A stretch of DNA of 64,000 nucleotides from Planctomycetaceae bacterium (GCA_021371795.1 JAJFVK010000008.1:148159-212158), one strand, 5' to 3'. Positions 40,795-52,803 are shown, counted from the stretch's first letter. Translations and numbers: made by a program. Notes: generated by a model from the sequence alone, not told the origin.

Positions 40795-41624
40795 AATGTT
40801 TCCAGAAACCTTTCGAGTGGTTTTTGCCACATTTCTATCGGTTTGTCAAGCAACGGCTCAATCTTTTCGCAGCAGAATCTGCTGTTTGCCGGCCTTTGCG
40901 CGGCGGTTTTAAATTCGCTGCTTTTGCACGGTATAATTTCAGTTTTCAATTTCAATTTCTCAAACGCGAATTTCGCTACGTCATATCTGCTGGTGTGCTC
41001 TGCGGCGGCATAATGAAAAAGGCCGCGATGCTTATTTTCAGCGAATACGCGAATCAGTTTTGCGATTTCCTGCGTCGATGTCGGCGAGCCGAACTGGTCG
41101 TCAACGACTTTCAAACTGTTGTGCTGTTTAGAAAGAGAAATTAATTTGCTGATGAAATTATTGCCATTTTTGCCATAACTCCACTCAATTCGGATTATCG
41201 CGCAATTCTGATGATTCTCCATCAGCAGAATTTCGCCTTCGAGTTTGCTTTTGCCGTAAGCGTTAATCGGTCGCGGCACATCAGTTTCCTCATAAGGCGA
41301 TTTTTTTTTGCCGTCGAAGACGAAATCCGTACTTATGTGTATAACATAGATATTTTTCTCCGCGGCGATTTGCGCAAGATTTTCAACAGCTTCGGCATTG
41401 ACCTTATACGCCAATTCGTATTGGCTTTCGGATTTTTCAACGTCAGTGAACGCAGCGCAGTTGATTACGACATTCGCATCGCTAATCGCATTGATTAACT
41501 GTGCTTTGTCTGTAATATCGAATTCTGGTAAATCGAACGCTTTTATATTTTTATCGGCGTAAAGAGCGCGGACTTCTGTGCCGAGCATTCCCTTTGCGCC
41601 GAGCAGAACTATTTTATCAATCAT
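40791..41624 (-). CDS. rmlD: dTDP-4-dehydrorhamnose reductase
   Basis: NADPH-dependent reduction to dTDP-L-rhamnose, last pathway step. 277 residues, with GAKGMLGTEV, NCAAFTDVEKSE, HISTDFVFDG and YGKSKLEGE, the classic RmlD motifs. It overlaps rmlA (four bases) and rmlB (four bases), so all three are one operon. The SYGKNGNNFISKLI region matches the family too. Moderate sequence length is normal. Confidence 0.94.
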   Translation of the reverse strand: MIDKIVLLGAKGMLGTEVRALYADKNIKAFDLPEFDITDKAQLINAISDANVVINCAAFTDVEKSESQYELAYKVNAEAVENLAQIAAEKNIYVIHISTDFVFDGKKKSPYEETDVPRPINAYGKSKLEGEILLMENHQNCAIIRIEWSYGKNGNNFISKLISLSKQHNSLKVVDDQFGSPTSTQEIAKLIRVFAENKHRGLFHYAAAEHTSRYDVAKFAFEKLKLKTEIIPCKSSEFKTAAQRPANSRFCCEKIEPLLDKPIEMWQKPLERFLETL

Positions 41625-42346
41625 TTAGGCGGGTCTTTCAGTACCAACTCGTTTGCGTTATTTAATGACTCGAAAGTGCCCGCGTCCGTCCACCAGCCAT
41701 CTATGATATCGTACTCAAGCTGGTGCGTGTTGATATATGAGTTGTTGACGTCGGTAATTTCCAGTTCGCCTCTGCCGGAGGGCTTGAGTCTTTTAATCTT
41801 TTCAAAAACGGTGCTGTCGTAGAAATAAATTCCTGTTACGGCGTAATTTGTTTTTGGTTTTTTTGGTTTTTCAACAATTTTTGTAACTTTGCCGTCTTTG
41901 ATTTCCGCGACGCCAAACCGCTGCGGATGTGCGACTTTCTTCAGGAGCACTCTTGCACCGGTCTGCTGGGCTTGGAATTTTTCGATGTACGGCTTCAGAG
42001 AAGTTTGGAAAATATTATCGCCGAGGATTACGACAACTGAACCGTCATTCGCGAAATTTTCGGCAAGAGCCAATGCCTGCGCGATACCGCCGGCCTGGTC
42101 CTGAACTTTGTAAGTGAATCGGCAGTTAAAATCTTTGCCGGAACCCAACAGGTTTACGACGTGTCCCATGTGGTCAACGCCTGTAACAATAAGAATCTCC
42201 TCAATGCCGGCCGAGATAAGTTTTTCCACAGGATAATAAATCATCGGTTTGTTGCCTACCGCCAGCAAGTGTTTGTTTGTTACCTTGGTTAATGGCAACA
42301 GGCGTGAGCCTGTGCCGCCGGCCAGTATGATACCTTTGATATTCAC
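41621..42346 (-). CDS. rmlA: Glucose-1-phosphate thymidylyltransferase
   Basis: Forms dTDP-glucose, first step of dTDP-rhamnose synthesis. 241 residues, short form. The N-terminal GIILAGGTGSRLLPLTKVTNKHLL nucleotide-binding signature, ILGDNIF and GWWTDAGTFESL are typical. Start: the GTG at 42346, with GGAGG five bases before it; the TTG just upstream sits inside the Shine-Dalgarno. It is the first gene of the operon, with a good promoter before it. It lacks the C-terminal allosteric part of longer RmlA proteins. Confidence 0.92.
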   Translation of the reverse strand: MNIKGIILAGGTGSRLLPLTKVTNKHLLAVGNKPMIYYPVEKLISAGIEEILIVTGVDHMGHVVNLLGSGKDFNCRFTYKVQDQAGGIAQALALAENFANDGSVVVILGDNIFQTSLKPYIEKFQAQQTGARVLLKKVAHPQRFGVAEIKDGKVTKIVEKPKKPKTNYAVTGIYFYDSTVFEKIKRLKPSGRGELEITDVNNSYINTHQLEYDIIDGWWTDAGTFESLNNANELVLKDPPK

Positions 42347-42376
42347 AAGTGCCTCCAAAAAATAACTTTAGAACAA

Positions 42377-42405
42377 ATTATACCAGTAAAAATGTCCATT
42401 TTCAA
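42377..42405 (-). promoter_or_regulatory. Promoter of the rmlADB operon
   Basis: On the minus strand TTGAAA (42405 to 42400), 17-base spacer, TATAAT (42382 to 42377), with an extended TGG just before the -10. Transcription would start near 42370, 24 bases before the GTG of rmlA. Confidence 0.65.
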
Positions 42406-42510
42406 TACTGAAAAAGGCAGATTTTTACCGGCTTCCAGGTAAACTACAGCAACGGCTTGGCTCAAAAATGTGGAAATCTGGGGCACCTTACTACTTTTGC
42501 CCTTTTAGCT

Positions 42511-42573
42511 TCATTTTGCTACCATTTAATATCATTTCACTACCATTTTCTGTCATTTTGTTTCATTTCGTTA
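42511..42573. repeat. Helically phased CATTT array (three 21-bp units)
   Basis: CATTT occurs at 42512, 42523, 42533, 42544, 42554 and 42564, spaced 11, 10, 11, 10 and 10 bases. The stretch can be read as three diverged 21-bp tandem units beginning at 42511. Confidence 0.7.
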
Positions 42574-42727
42574 CACGAATCTGCTGATTTACCAGATTTT
42601 GCCAGTGTTTTTTTGGCTTTTGATAGCTTTTGAAGCTGTTTTACGATGGTTCCAGGAGGTTTTTGAAGCTTTTTTTATGTTTTTGGGTGTTTTTTTGCGC
42701 AAGAAAAAAAGATTTACGTTGGAGCGT

Positions 42728-42806
42728 AGCGCAGATCTCCGAGTCTTCAGTTTTTTTTCACTTACAATCCCCTCTTGCGGGGACTTGAAGAAAAAAACAG
42801 AGGGGG
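42728..42806. repeat. Interspersed ~79-bp repeat, copy 2
   Basis: Shares the word order of 20208-20286: GCAGATCTCCGAGT, TTACAATCCCC, TGCGGGGACTTGAA and CAGAGGGGG. Same orientation, 22.5 kb away. Confidence 0.65.
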
Positions 42807-43023
42807 CAATTATTCCCGTGCTGGGATTTTTAAAAACTTGCGAACTCTTAACTCTTAACTTCCAACTGAACTTTCTTGTTATTTTGCATGTATGTTGGTA
42901 TTATTGCACATCTCGTTTTTTATAGGACTATGCTGCACGGAGGTGAGTAATCAAGTTAAAGGTATCTTCTTTTTTGGTCGATATTTATATACTGCTGGTC
43001 ATATAATAATAATGTTCTTAAAT

Positions 43024-43075
43024 CGCGGCTCAGCGAAGCTGGCTTAATGACTTATAAACCATTCAACGCGATATT
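43024..43075. repeat. Interspersed 52-bp repeat, copy 2
   Basis: 48 of 52 positions match 14970-15021 in the same orientation. Confidence 0.75.
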
Positions 43076-43211
43076 TACTATGCCGAGCGGCATTATTATC
43101 TGACTTTCGGAAAATACAGATTTTACACGTGTAATCAGTATCCTGTCGGTTTGACTTATAGTGAAACCGAAGGGGACGGAGTCTAAATATAGGTATTTTT
43201 TAAGGTTTTCT

Positions 43212-44186
43212 TTGGCTAAGACGGCAATAGTTACAGGCGGAGCGGGATTTATAGGTTCACATCTGTGTGAGCTTCTCTTATCAACTGGCCATAAAGTCCT
43301 TGTAATAGATGACTTAAGCACTGGCCGGTTATTGAATATCGAGCATCTCTATTCCAATCTCAATTTTAAATTCATCCAGGGATCTGTCTGTGATGAGAAT
43401 TTAATGCGTGAGGTAATTGAATCCTGCGACTGCATTTACCATCTTGCCGCTGCGGTCGGTGTTAACTTAATCGTTGAAAAGCCGGTTCATACAATCGAGA
43501 CGAATATCCACGGCACAGAGGTTGTGCTTTCGACTGCGAATCAGTTTGGGAAAAAAGTCTTAATTACTTCAACCAGCGAGGTTTACGGCAAAAATGAACG
43601 GGTGCCGTTTAATGAAGACGACGATACGGTTTTGGGCAGTACAAAGTTTAGCCGCTGGTCGTATGCGTGCAGCAAGGCGATAGACGAGTTTTTGGCTCTT
43701 GCGTACCATCGTCAATATAACTTAAACGTAGTGGTAGTAAGGCTTTTCAATACAATAGGCCCTCGCCAGACCGGCAGATACGGAATGGTGGTTCCGCGTT
43801 TTGTTGAATGGGCGTTAAAAGATGAGCCAATAATGGTTTATGGCACAGGCAAGCAGTCTCGAAGTTTCACGTATGTTAGTGATGTGATTGGTGCATTGAC
43901 GGCTTTGATGGAAAATGAAAAGGCTAACGGCGAGGTTTTCAATATTGGTTCGAAAGAGGAAATAACGATAGAAGCGCTTGCTGACAAAGTAATTGCGAAG
44001 ACCGGCAGTACGAGCAAAAAGAAGTATATTCCATATTCGCAGGCGTACGGCAAGGGTTTTGATGATATGCAAAGACGGCTTCCCTGTTTGAAGAAGATAC
44101 ATAAGGTTACTGGCTATGAGCCAAAGGTTGCTTTGGAGCAGATGCTTGAGCATATTATTGCTGACAAAAGGGCACACAGTCAGTAA
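43212..44186 (+). CDS. NAD-dependent nucleotide-sugar epimerase/decarboxylase (extended SDR)
   Basis: Extended SDR of about 324 residues. Cofactor motif GGAGFIGSHL, active-site YACSK, SYGKNERVPF-like substrate segments, FNTIGPRQTGRYGMVVPRFV and RSFTYVSDVIGA. The pattern is seen in UDP-glucuronate decarboxylases and related NDP-sugar enzymes. Start is chosen at TTG 43212 with AAGG six bases upstream, giving MAKTAIVTGGAGFIG; a GTG at 43161 would add 17 residues without a ribosome binding site. First gene of the plus-strand block from 43 to 52 kb. Confidence 0.8.
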   Translation: MAKTAIVTGGAGFIGSHLCELLLSTGHKVLVIDDLSTGRLLNIEHLYSNLNFKFIQGSVCDENLMREVIESCDCIYHLAAAVGVNLIVEKPVHTIETNIHGTEVVLSTANQFGKKVLITSTSEVYGKNERVPFNEDDDTVLGSTKFSRWSYACSKAIDEFLALAYHRQYNLNVVVVRLFNTIGPRQTGRYGMVVPRFVEWALKDEPIMVYGTGKQSRSFTYVSDVIGALTALMENEKANGEVFNIGSKEEITIEALADKVIAKTGSTSKKKYIPYSQAYGKGFDDMQRRLPCLKKIHKVTGYEPKVALEQMLEHIIADKRAHSQ

Positions 44187-44216
44187 AATACCTGGTTTTA
44201 TGAAGGAATTTAAGTA

Positions 44217-45155
44217 ATGGCATTATCATTAGTTACAGGCGGCGGCGGTTTTATTGGCAGCAATATGGTAAGGTTTCTGCTCGAAAAGGGGCAGAAAGTT
44301 CGTGTGCTGGACAATTTTGAAACCGGCAAGCATGAGAATCTTACGGAAGTTAAAGCTGACATTGAGCTTATCGAGGGTGATGTTAGGGACGCATCGGCTG
44401 TTAAGCGTGCGGTTGATGGCGCGGAGGTTGTATATCATTTAGCTGCGTTGGGTTCGGTTCCGCGTTCGATGAAGGATCCTGCCACGACTCACGAGGTGAA
44501 TGTAAATGGAACGTTTAATGTTTTGATGGCTTGCAGAGATGCGAAAGTGCGCAGAATTGTGTTTGCGTCGAGTTCATCAGTTTATGGTCAGAGTCCTGTT
44601 TTGCCGCAACACGAGGGGTTGCCGCTTGCGCCGATTAGTCCGTATGGTGCGACGAAAGCGATTGCTGAAATTTATTTAAGGTCGTTTTACGCAACTTACG
44701 GCCTGCAATCAGTTTGTCTGCGTTATTATAATGTTTTTGGTCCGCGACAGGACCCCACAAGTCAATATGCCGCAGCGGTTCCGCTTTTTGTTTCTGCGTT
44801 AATGCGAAATCAATCGCCGAAGATTTTCGATGACGGCGAACAGTCTCGCGGTTTTACTTATATTGAAAATGTTTTGAATGCGAACTGGCTTGCCTCGAAT
44901 GCAAAAGAAATGCACGGCGAAGCGGTCAATATTTCGACCAGCAGTGCTGTAACGGTAAACACAGTTGTTAAAACAATAAGCAAACTGCTCGGCAAAGAGA
45001 ATATCAAGCCTGTTTATGCACCGCCGCGAGAAGGTGATATAAAATATTCGCTTGCGGATGTCAAACGAGCAAAAGAATTAATCGGCTATGAACCTTTAGT
45101 AACGTTTGAGCAGGGCATAGCCAAAGCGATAAACTGGTATAAAGAGAATCTATAA
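44217..45155 (+). CDS. UDP-N-acetylglucosamine/UDP-glucose 4-epimerase-like SDR (WbpP type)
   Basis: 312-residue extended SDR. VTGGGGFIGSNM cofactor motif, ALGSVPRSMKDP (a WbpP/Gne-like stretch), FASSSSVYGQSP, catalytic YGATK and GFTYIENVL. The combination favours interconversion of UDP-GlcNAc and UDP-GalNAc, possibly their uronic acids. AAGGA lies nine bases before the ATG. Followed one base after the stop by an alternative TTG start of the dehydrogenase gene, so coupled with it. Confidence 0.82.
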   Translation: MALSLVTGGGGFIGSNMVRFLLEKGQKVRVLDNFETGKHENLTEVKADIELIEGDVRDASAVKRAVDGAEVVYHLAALGSVPRSMKDPATTHEVNVNGTFNVLMACRDAKVRRIVFASSSSVYGQSPVLPQHEGLPLAPISPYGATKAIAEIYLRSFYATYGLQSVCLRYYNVFGPRQDPTSQYAAAVPLFVSALMRNQSPKIFDDGEQSRGFTYIENVLNANWLASNAKEMHGEAVNISTSSAVTVNTVVKTISKLLGKENIKPVYAPPREGDIKYSLADVKRAKELIGYEPLVTFEQGIAKAINWYKENL

Positions 45156-45171
45156 ATTGAAAGGTTTTTAT

Positions 45172-46476
45172 ATGGTTGACAACAGCAGCAAAAAAGCGCC
45201 TTATGTGGGCATTGTTGGAATGGGTTATGTTGGGCTGCCTTTGGCAAGAGAGTTTGTGCAGCGAGGCGCAAAGGTTGTTGGTTTCGATATTAATGAAGCC
45301 AATGTTAAAAAAATCAATTCAGGGCAAAGTCCTTTAAAGCATATTCCATCGGCAGATATTACCAGTATGGTAAAAAGCGGCAGATTTACTACTACAACGA
45401 ATATGAAGCTTATGAGCAAGCCTGACGCATTGATTATTTGCGTGCCGACTCCGCTAACAAAAAATCGCGAGCCGGATATGACTTATATTGTCGTAACCTG
45501 CGAAACAATTTCAAAATACCTGCGCAAAGGTCAGTTGGTTTCTCTGGAAAGCACAACTTATCCCGGCACAACACGCGAAGTGATGAAACCGATTCTCGAA
45601 AAGAGCGGGCTGAAAGCAGGCAGGGATTTTTATATAGCGTTCTCGCCTGAACGAGAAGACCCGGGTAACAAGCATTTCAGAACCGCGACAATTCCCAAAG
45701 TCGTCGGCGGATATGACAAGAAGAGTTTGCAGATTGCTCTGGATATTTATAAATACGCGGTCGAAAAAGCAGTTCCTGTTTCATCCTGCGATGTCGCTGA
45801 AGCGGCAAAGATTCTTGAAAATACTTATCGCTGTGTAAACATTGCGATGGTTAATGAATTAAAACAGCTTTTCGACAGAATGGGCATAGATGTTTGGGAA
45901 GTTATCAACGCAGCGGGCACAAAACCGTTCGGTTTCCAGAAATTTTATCCCGGCCCCGGCCTTGGTGGACACTGCATTCCAATCGACCCGTTCTATTTGA
46001 CATGGCGAGCAAGGCAATTCGGTATGCCGACGAAATTTATTGAACTTGCCGGCGAAATAAATACCGGTATGCCACACTACGTTGTGCATAGAACGCTGGA
46101 AGCGATGAACGATAGGAAAAAGAGTCTTAAGGGTTCAAAGGTTTTGATTCTTGGTCTTGCTTACAAAAAAGATATTGATGATGTTCGTGAATCGCCGTCG
46201 CTTGAGTTAATCGAATTGTTCAAAGCAAAAGGCGCAACGGTTGATTATAACGACCCATATATTCCGCATACACACAAACAGCGTGAATATAATTTGCAGA
46301 TGAAGAGCAAGCCGATGAGTGCGGCGATGCTCAAAAAATATGATGTTGTTGTGATTTCGACAGACCATAGCAGTTATGACTATAATATGATAGTTAAGAA
46401 TTCCAAATTAGTTATCGATACACGCAACGCGACCGCGAATGTGAAAAGCGGCAGAAATAAAATTGTTAAGGCGTAA
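45172..46476 (+). CDS. Nucleotide-sugar dehydrogenase (WbpA/WecC type)
   Basis: NAD-dependent double oxidation of a UDP-N-acetylhexosamine to its uronic acid. The 434 residues contain GIVGMGYVGLPLA, the VSLESTTYPGTT region, GPGLGGHCIPIDPFYL with the catalytic cysteine, and LGLAYKKDIDDVRESPS. These favour WbpA (UDP-GlcNAc 6-dehydrogenase) or WecC over UDP-glucose dehydrogenase. The ATG at 45172 has GAAAGG seven bases upstream, better than the TTG at 45157. The downstream bases 46477-46581 stay open in the same frame. Confidence 0.88.
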   Translation: MVDNSSKKAPYVGIVGMGYVGLPLAREFVQRGAKVVGFDINEANVKKINSGQSPLKHIPSADITSMVKSGRFTTTTNMKLMSKPDALIICVPTPLTKNREPDMTYIVVTCETISKYLRKGQLVSLESTTYPGTTREVMKPILEKSGLKAGRDFYIAFSPEREDPGNKHFRTATIPKVVGGYDKKSLQIALDIYKYAVEKAVPVSSCDVAEAAKILENTYRCVNIAMVNELKQLFDRMGIDVWEVINAAGTKPFGFQKFYPGPGLGGHCIPIDPFYLTWRARQFGMPTKFIELAGEINTGMPHYVVHRTLEAMNDRKKSLKGSKVLILGLAYKKDIDDVRESPSLELIELFKAKGATVDYNDPYIPHTHKQREYNLQMKSKPMSAAMLKKYDVVVISTDHSSYDYNMIVKNSKLVIDTRNATANVKSGRNKIVKA

Positions 46477-46581
46477 ATTCGAGTAGATAAAATTGCTTTA
46501 AAATGCCTTGATGAAAATAAAAGAATTGATAATCAGGAAAATGAATTGCACAAAATTCAGAGGCAAGTAGAGTTAAAATGA
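46477..46581 (+). other. Open 34-codon stretch in frame after the dehydrogenase stop, possible gene remnant
   Basis: Directly after the TAA the same frame remains open to a TGA at 46579-46581, reading a coiled-coil-like sequence (ALKCLDENKRIDNQENEL). It has no ATG or GTG start and ends in an ATGA overlap with the HEPN start. It may be the tail of a lost gene; chance is also possible. Confidence 0.25.
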
Positions 46582-46957
46582 ATACCAGAATTCAGGAATG
46601 GCTCAAGCAATCTGAATACGATTTAAATACCGCAGAGTTTATGTACAGCGGAGGCCGGTGTTTTTATGCGGCGTTTATGTGCCATCTTGCGATAGAGAAA
46701 TCATTGAAAGGACTTTTTCTTTCAAAGTTGCAGGAAGTGCCGCCCAAGACGCACAATCTGATTTATTTATTGGACAAGATTGGAACGAGGCCGGACGAAA
46801 ATGTGGTAAGTTCGTTGCGAAATTAAATGAAGTGAGCATAGCGACACGTTATCCTGAAGATGTTGAGAAGTTACAGAAAATTTTTACAGACATTGTAACG
46901 AAACAAATAATATCCCAAACAAAGGAAACTTTGGAATGGATAAACAAGCAGTTTTAA
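46578..46957 (+). pseudogene. HEPN-domain toxin gene with an apparent frameshift
   Basis: HEPN proteins are RNase-like toxins that pair with MNT nucleotidyltransferase antitoxins. The first frame (46578-46826) reads MNTRIQEWLKQSEYDL and YAAFMCHLAIEKSLKG, typical for the small HEPN family. It then stops at SSLRN. In the -1 frame the text continues KFVAKLNEVSIATRYPEDVEK and ends at 46957 in EWINKQF, the expected rest of HEPN. One missing A in the AAAA run at 46798-46801 would restore a 126-residue protein of normal size. It may be a real inactivating mutation, a sequencing error or a slippage site. It overlaps the MNT gene by 22 bases. Confidence 0.82.
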
Positions 46958-47253
46958 AAATTATATCTGAATTTAGAAGTTTATTGGAATCAAAAGGAAT
47001 CAAATCTCAAAAACTGATTCTTTTCGGTTCTTTTGCAAAAGGCAATTTCCATCAGGAAAGCGATATAGATTTGGTTGTAATATCCAAAGATTTCGAAAAT
47101 AAAAATTATTGGGAAAGAATCGAAATATTGTCTGAAGCGATTTATGAAATGTTTAAACCTATAGAAGCTGTTGCGATGACTCCCGATGAGTGGGAGCAGG
47201 GTGATTCTATGATAGTAGATTACGCTCGCGGCGGCGAAGTTGTTTATGGATAA
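46936..47253 (+). CDS. MNT-type nucleotidyltransferase (antitoxin of the HEPN/MNT pair)
   Basis: Small nucleotidyltransferase of 105 residues. The core is LILFGSFAKGNFHQESDIDLVV, the GS-x8-DxD signature of the polymerase-beta superfamily. The rest, including a C-terminal EWEQGDSMI segment, fits MNT proteins that AMPylate or otherwise neutralise HEPN toxins (type VII toxin-antitoxin). The start lies inside the end of the HEPN gene, a normal arrangement. It is intact even though its partner is frameshifted. Confidence 0.85.
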   Translation: MDKQAVLKIISEFRSLLESKGIKSQKLILFGSFAKGNFHQESDIDLVVISKDFENKNYWERIEILSEAIYEMFKPIEAVAMTPDEWEQGDSMIVDYARGGEVVYG

Positions 47254-47263
47254 AGGATGTTCG

Positions 47264-48364
47264 ATGTCAGTTCCATTACTGGATTTAAAAGCACAATACG
47301 CGAAAATTAAAAATGATGTCTTAAAGGCAATCAGCGAAGTTCTCGATAGTCAGGTCTGCATCGGCGGGCCGAAAGTCGCGGAACTTGAAAAACAGGTTGC
47401 GGAATTAAGCGGCTGCAAATTCGCGATTGGAATGTCCAGCGGTACAGATGCGCTGCTTGCAAGTCTCATGAGTCTTGATATTCACAGCGGCGATGAAGTG
47501 ATAACAACGCCGTTTACGTTTTTCGCAACTGCCGGCTGTATCGCCAGAACTGGCGCAAAGCCGGTTTTTGTGGACATTGACCTCAGGACATACAATATAA
47601 ATCCTGCGCTGATTGAAAAAGCTGTAACAAAAAAAACAAAAGCGATTATGCCTGTTCATCTTTACGGCCAAATGGCTGATATGGATGCGATTATGGCGAT
47701 TGCCAAAAAGCATAATCTTTACGTCATTGAAGACGCGGCACAGGCAATCGGCAGTGTATACAAAGACAAACGCGCAGGCAGTATTGGTACTTGCGGCTGT
47801 TTTAGTTTCTTCCCAAGCAAAAATTTGGGCGGTATTGGCGATGGCGGTATGGTTGTCTGCAACGATGAAAAACTTGCGACAAAATTGAAATTAATGAGAG
47901 ACCACGGACAATATCCGCAATATTATTATCATTTTGTCGGCGGCAATTTCCGTCTTGACCCGATTCAGGCTGCGGCTCTTTTAGTAAAATTGCCGCATCT
48001 TAACGATTGGTCGGAAGCGAGAAGGAAAAACGCTGAATTTTATAATAAAAAATTTGCCGGAACTTCAGTTAAAACGCCTTATGTACATTCTGACGGTGTT
48101 ACGATTTATAATCAATATGTAATCAGGGTACAGAATCGAGATGAAATGGCTGCGAATCTGAAGAAAAACAACATCGGATGCGCAGTTTATTATCCGGTAC
48201 CGCTGCATTTGCAGGAATGTTTCGCGTACCTCGGACATAAAAAGGGCGATTTCCCTGAATCAGAAAAAGCTGCGAATGAAGTTTTGGCTCTGCCTGTCTA
48301 TCCGGAACTGACGGACAGTATGAAAGACGAAGTAGCGGCAGCAGTTCTTAAAAGCATAGGATAA
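47264..48364 (+). CDS. DegT/DnrJ-type sugar aminotransferase (third copy)
   Basis: PLP-dependent sugar aminotransferase, 366 residues, closely similar to the WlbC-like enzyme at 29946. SSGTDALLASLMSL, EDAAQAIGSVYKD, and CFSFFPSKNLGG with K186 are visible, together with YYPVPLHLQECFAYLGHKKGDFP. Start: ATG 47264, with AAGGA six bases upstream, rather than the TTG at 47240. It follows the toxin-antitoxin pair and precedes UDP-glucose dehydrogenase. It may act on the same 3-keto-uronic acid as the other copy or on a related sugar. Confidence 0.87.
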   Translation: MSVPLLDLKAQYAKIKNDVLKAISEVLDSQVCIGGPKVAELEKQVAELSGCKFAIGMSSGTDALLASLMSLDIHSGDEVITTPFTFFATAGCIARTGAKPVFVDIDLRTYNINPALIEKAVTKKTKAIMPVHLYGQMADMDAIMAIAKKHNLYVIEDAAQAIGSVYKDKRAGSIGTCGCFSFFPSKNLGGIGDGGMVVCNDEKLATKLKLMRDHGQYPQYYYHFVGGNFRLDPIQAAALLVKLPHLNDWSEARRKNAEFYNKKFAGTSVKTPYVHSDGVTIYNQYVIRVQNRDEMAANLKKNNIGCAVYYPVPLHLQECFAYLGHKKGDFPESEKAANEVLALPVYPELTDSMKDEVAAAVLKSIG

Positions 48365-48373
48365 TCTTAGAAA

Positions 48374-49675
48374 GTGAAAGTAACAGTTGTTGGAATTGGT
48401 TACGTTGGTCTTGTAACGGCAGGCTGTCTTGCTGACAGCGGCAATAACGTAATCTGCGTTGACAACGATGAAAAGAAAATTAGCAGCCTTAAAAAAGGAA
48501 TTATCCCGATTTATGAGGCCGGTCTTTCGGAAATAATCAATCACAACAGCAAAGCGAAACGTATCAGTTTTACAACAGACCTCAAGCTCGGTGTAAATAC
48601 TTCAAAAGTTATAATACTCGGCGTCGGTACTCCCAGTGCACCGGATGGTTCGGCGGATATTTCAGAAGTCGAAAGTGTGTGCGGCAAAATAGCCGAGTAT
48701 ATGACGGAATATAAAATAATTGTAATGAAGAGCACTGTTCCGATAGGCACACATAAAATCATAGAGAATCTTATCAGGAGCAAAACGAAAGTGCCTTTCG
48801 ATTATGTCAGCAATCCGGAATTTTTGAAGGAAGGTACCGGTGTTGAAGATTTTACAAAACCTGACAGGGTTGTTATCGGCACGAATAATCCTGAAGTTCA
48901 GGAAGTAATGAAGCATTTGTATTCACCTTTTATGCGTAAAAGCAGCAGGATACTTTTTATGGATCCTGCAAGCGCCGAGACGACAAAATACGCATCGAAT
49001 GTAATGCTCGCAACTCGAATATCGTTTATGAACGAGCTTTCAGGTTTGTGCGAAATTTGCGGAGCGGATATCGAAAAAGTTCGCGCAGGCATCGGCACAG
49101 ACCCTCGAATCGGGAATTCATTTTTGTTTCCAGGCGCGGGCTATGGCGGAAGCTGTTTTCCAAAGGATGTGCGGGCGATTATAGATATAGGCAAAAAAAA
49201 TAATTATCGTATGTCTATTGCCGAGGCTGTTGAGCAGGTTAATAATAATCAGCGCAGCAGATTCGCTGACAAAGTGCTGAATTATTACAAAGGCAAAGAA
49301 AATAAAACAACGCTGGCGGTATGGGGATTAGCTTTTAAGGCGAAGACGAACGATGTTCGGGAATCGCCGGCGATATGGTGCGTAAACAAATTTTTGAAAG
49401 CAGGAATGAAAGTCAGGGCGTTTGACCCTGAAGCTATGGAGCCGGCTAAATTGGTTCTTGAACAAAGTGTCGAAATGTGTCCAAGCGATTGTGATGCGGT
49501 TGAAAATTCCGATGCTCTTGTGATTTTTACGGATTGGCAGCAATTCAGAGGAGCAGATTTCGAAGTGTTGAAGGAAAAACTTAAAAAGCCTGTAATTTTT
49601 GACGCCAAGAATCTTTACGAGCCTGCTTATGTGAAGAAACTCGGCTTTGAATATTATAGCGTAGGACGCGTTTAA
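48374..49675 (+). CDS. ugd: UDP-glucose 6-dehydrogenase
   Basis: Oxidises UDP-glucose to UDP-glucuronate. 433 residues, with [15 protein letters not shown], the [12 protein letters not shown] segment, [15 protein letters not shown] with the catalytic cysteine, and [17 protein letters not shown]. These features distinguish it from the WbpA-like enzyme at 45172. Start is a GTG nine bases after the aminotransferase stop, without a strong ribosome binding site. It would supply UDP-glucuronate to the locus. Confidence 0.92.
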   Translation: MKVTVVGIGYVGLVTAGCLADSGNNVICVDNDEKKISSLKKGIIPIYEAGLSEIINHNSKAKRISFTTDLKLGVNTSKVIILGVGTPSAPDGSADISEVESVCGKIAEYMTEYKIIVMKSTVPIGTHKIIENLIRSKTKVPFDYVSNPEFLKEGTGVEDFTKPDRVVIGTNNPEVQEVMKHLYSPFMRKSSRILFMDPASAETTKYASNVMLATRISFMNELSGLCEICGADIEKVRAGIGTDPRIGNSFLFPGAGYGGSCFPKDVRAIIDIGKKNNYRMSIAEAVEQVNNNQRSRFADKVLNYYKGKENKTTLAVWGLAFKAKTNDVRESPAIWCVNKFLKAGMKVRAFDPEAMEPAKLVLEQSVEMCPSDCDAVENSDALVIFTDWQQFRGADFEVLKEKLKKPVIFDAKNLYEPAYVKKLGFEYYSVGRV

Positions 49676-49686
49676 AACAGGATTTT

Positions 49687-52744
<3,058 letters not shown>

Positions 52745-52803
52745 TATCTTACTTGTTTTTGGGCTGGCAAGGCGAGAGTGTAATACGGAGATATTAGTAA
52801 TAT

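Larger units (their letters stand above)
42406..43211. other. About 800-bp repeat-rich spacer between rmlA and the next SDR gene
   Basis: No credible gene. It contains the phased CATTT array (42511-42573), the second 79-bp repeat (42728-42806), the second 52-bp repeat (43024-43075) and otherwise AT-rich sequence with long T-runs. A long reading frame around 42599-42925 covers the repeats and is considered spurious. Confidence 0.6.

Noticed and set aside
40795..40830. Upstream extension of rmlB by 12 residues
   Set aside because: It would run into rmlD, and the ATG at 40794 gives the canonical MRKILVTGG start with ATGA coupling.
42511..42573. CRISPR array
   Set aside because: Units of 21 bp are too short, without spacers of constant length, and no cas genes are present.
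42599..42925. 108-codon hydrophobic plus-strand reading frame
   Set aside because: Made of T-rich spacer and the second 79-bp repeat; no ribosome binding site, no homologous features.
46578..46826. Intact 82-residue HEPN protein
   Set aside because: It lacks the C-terminal half that is plainly present in another frame, so a frameshift is more likely.
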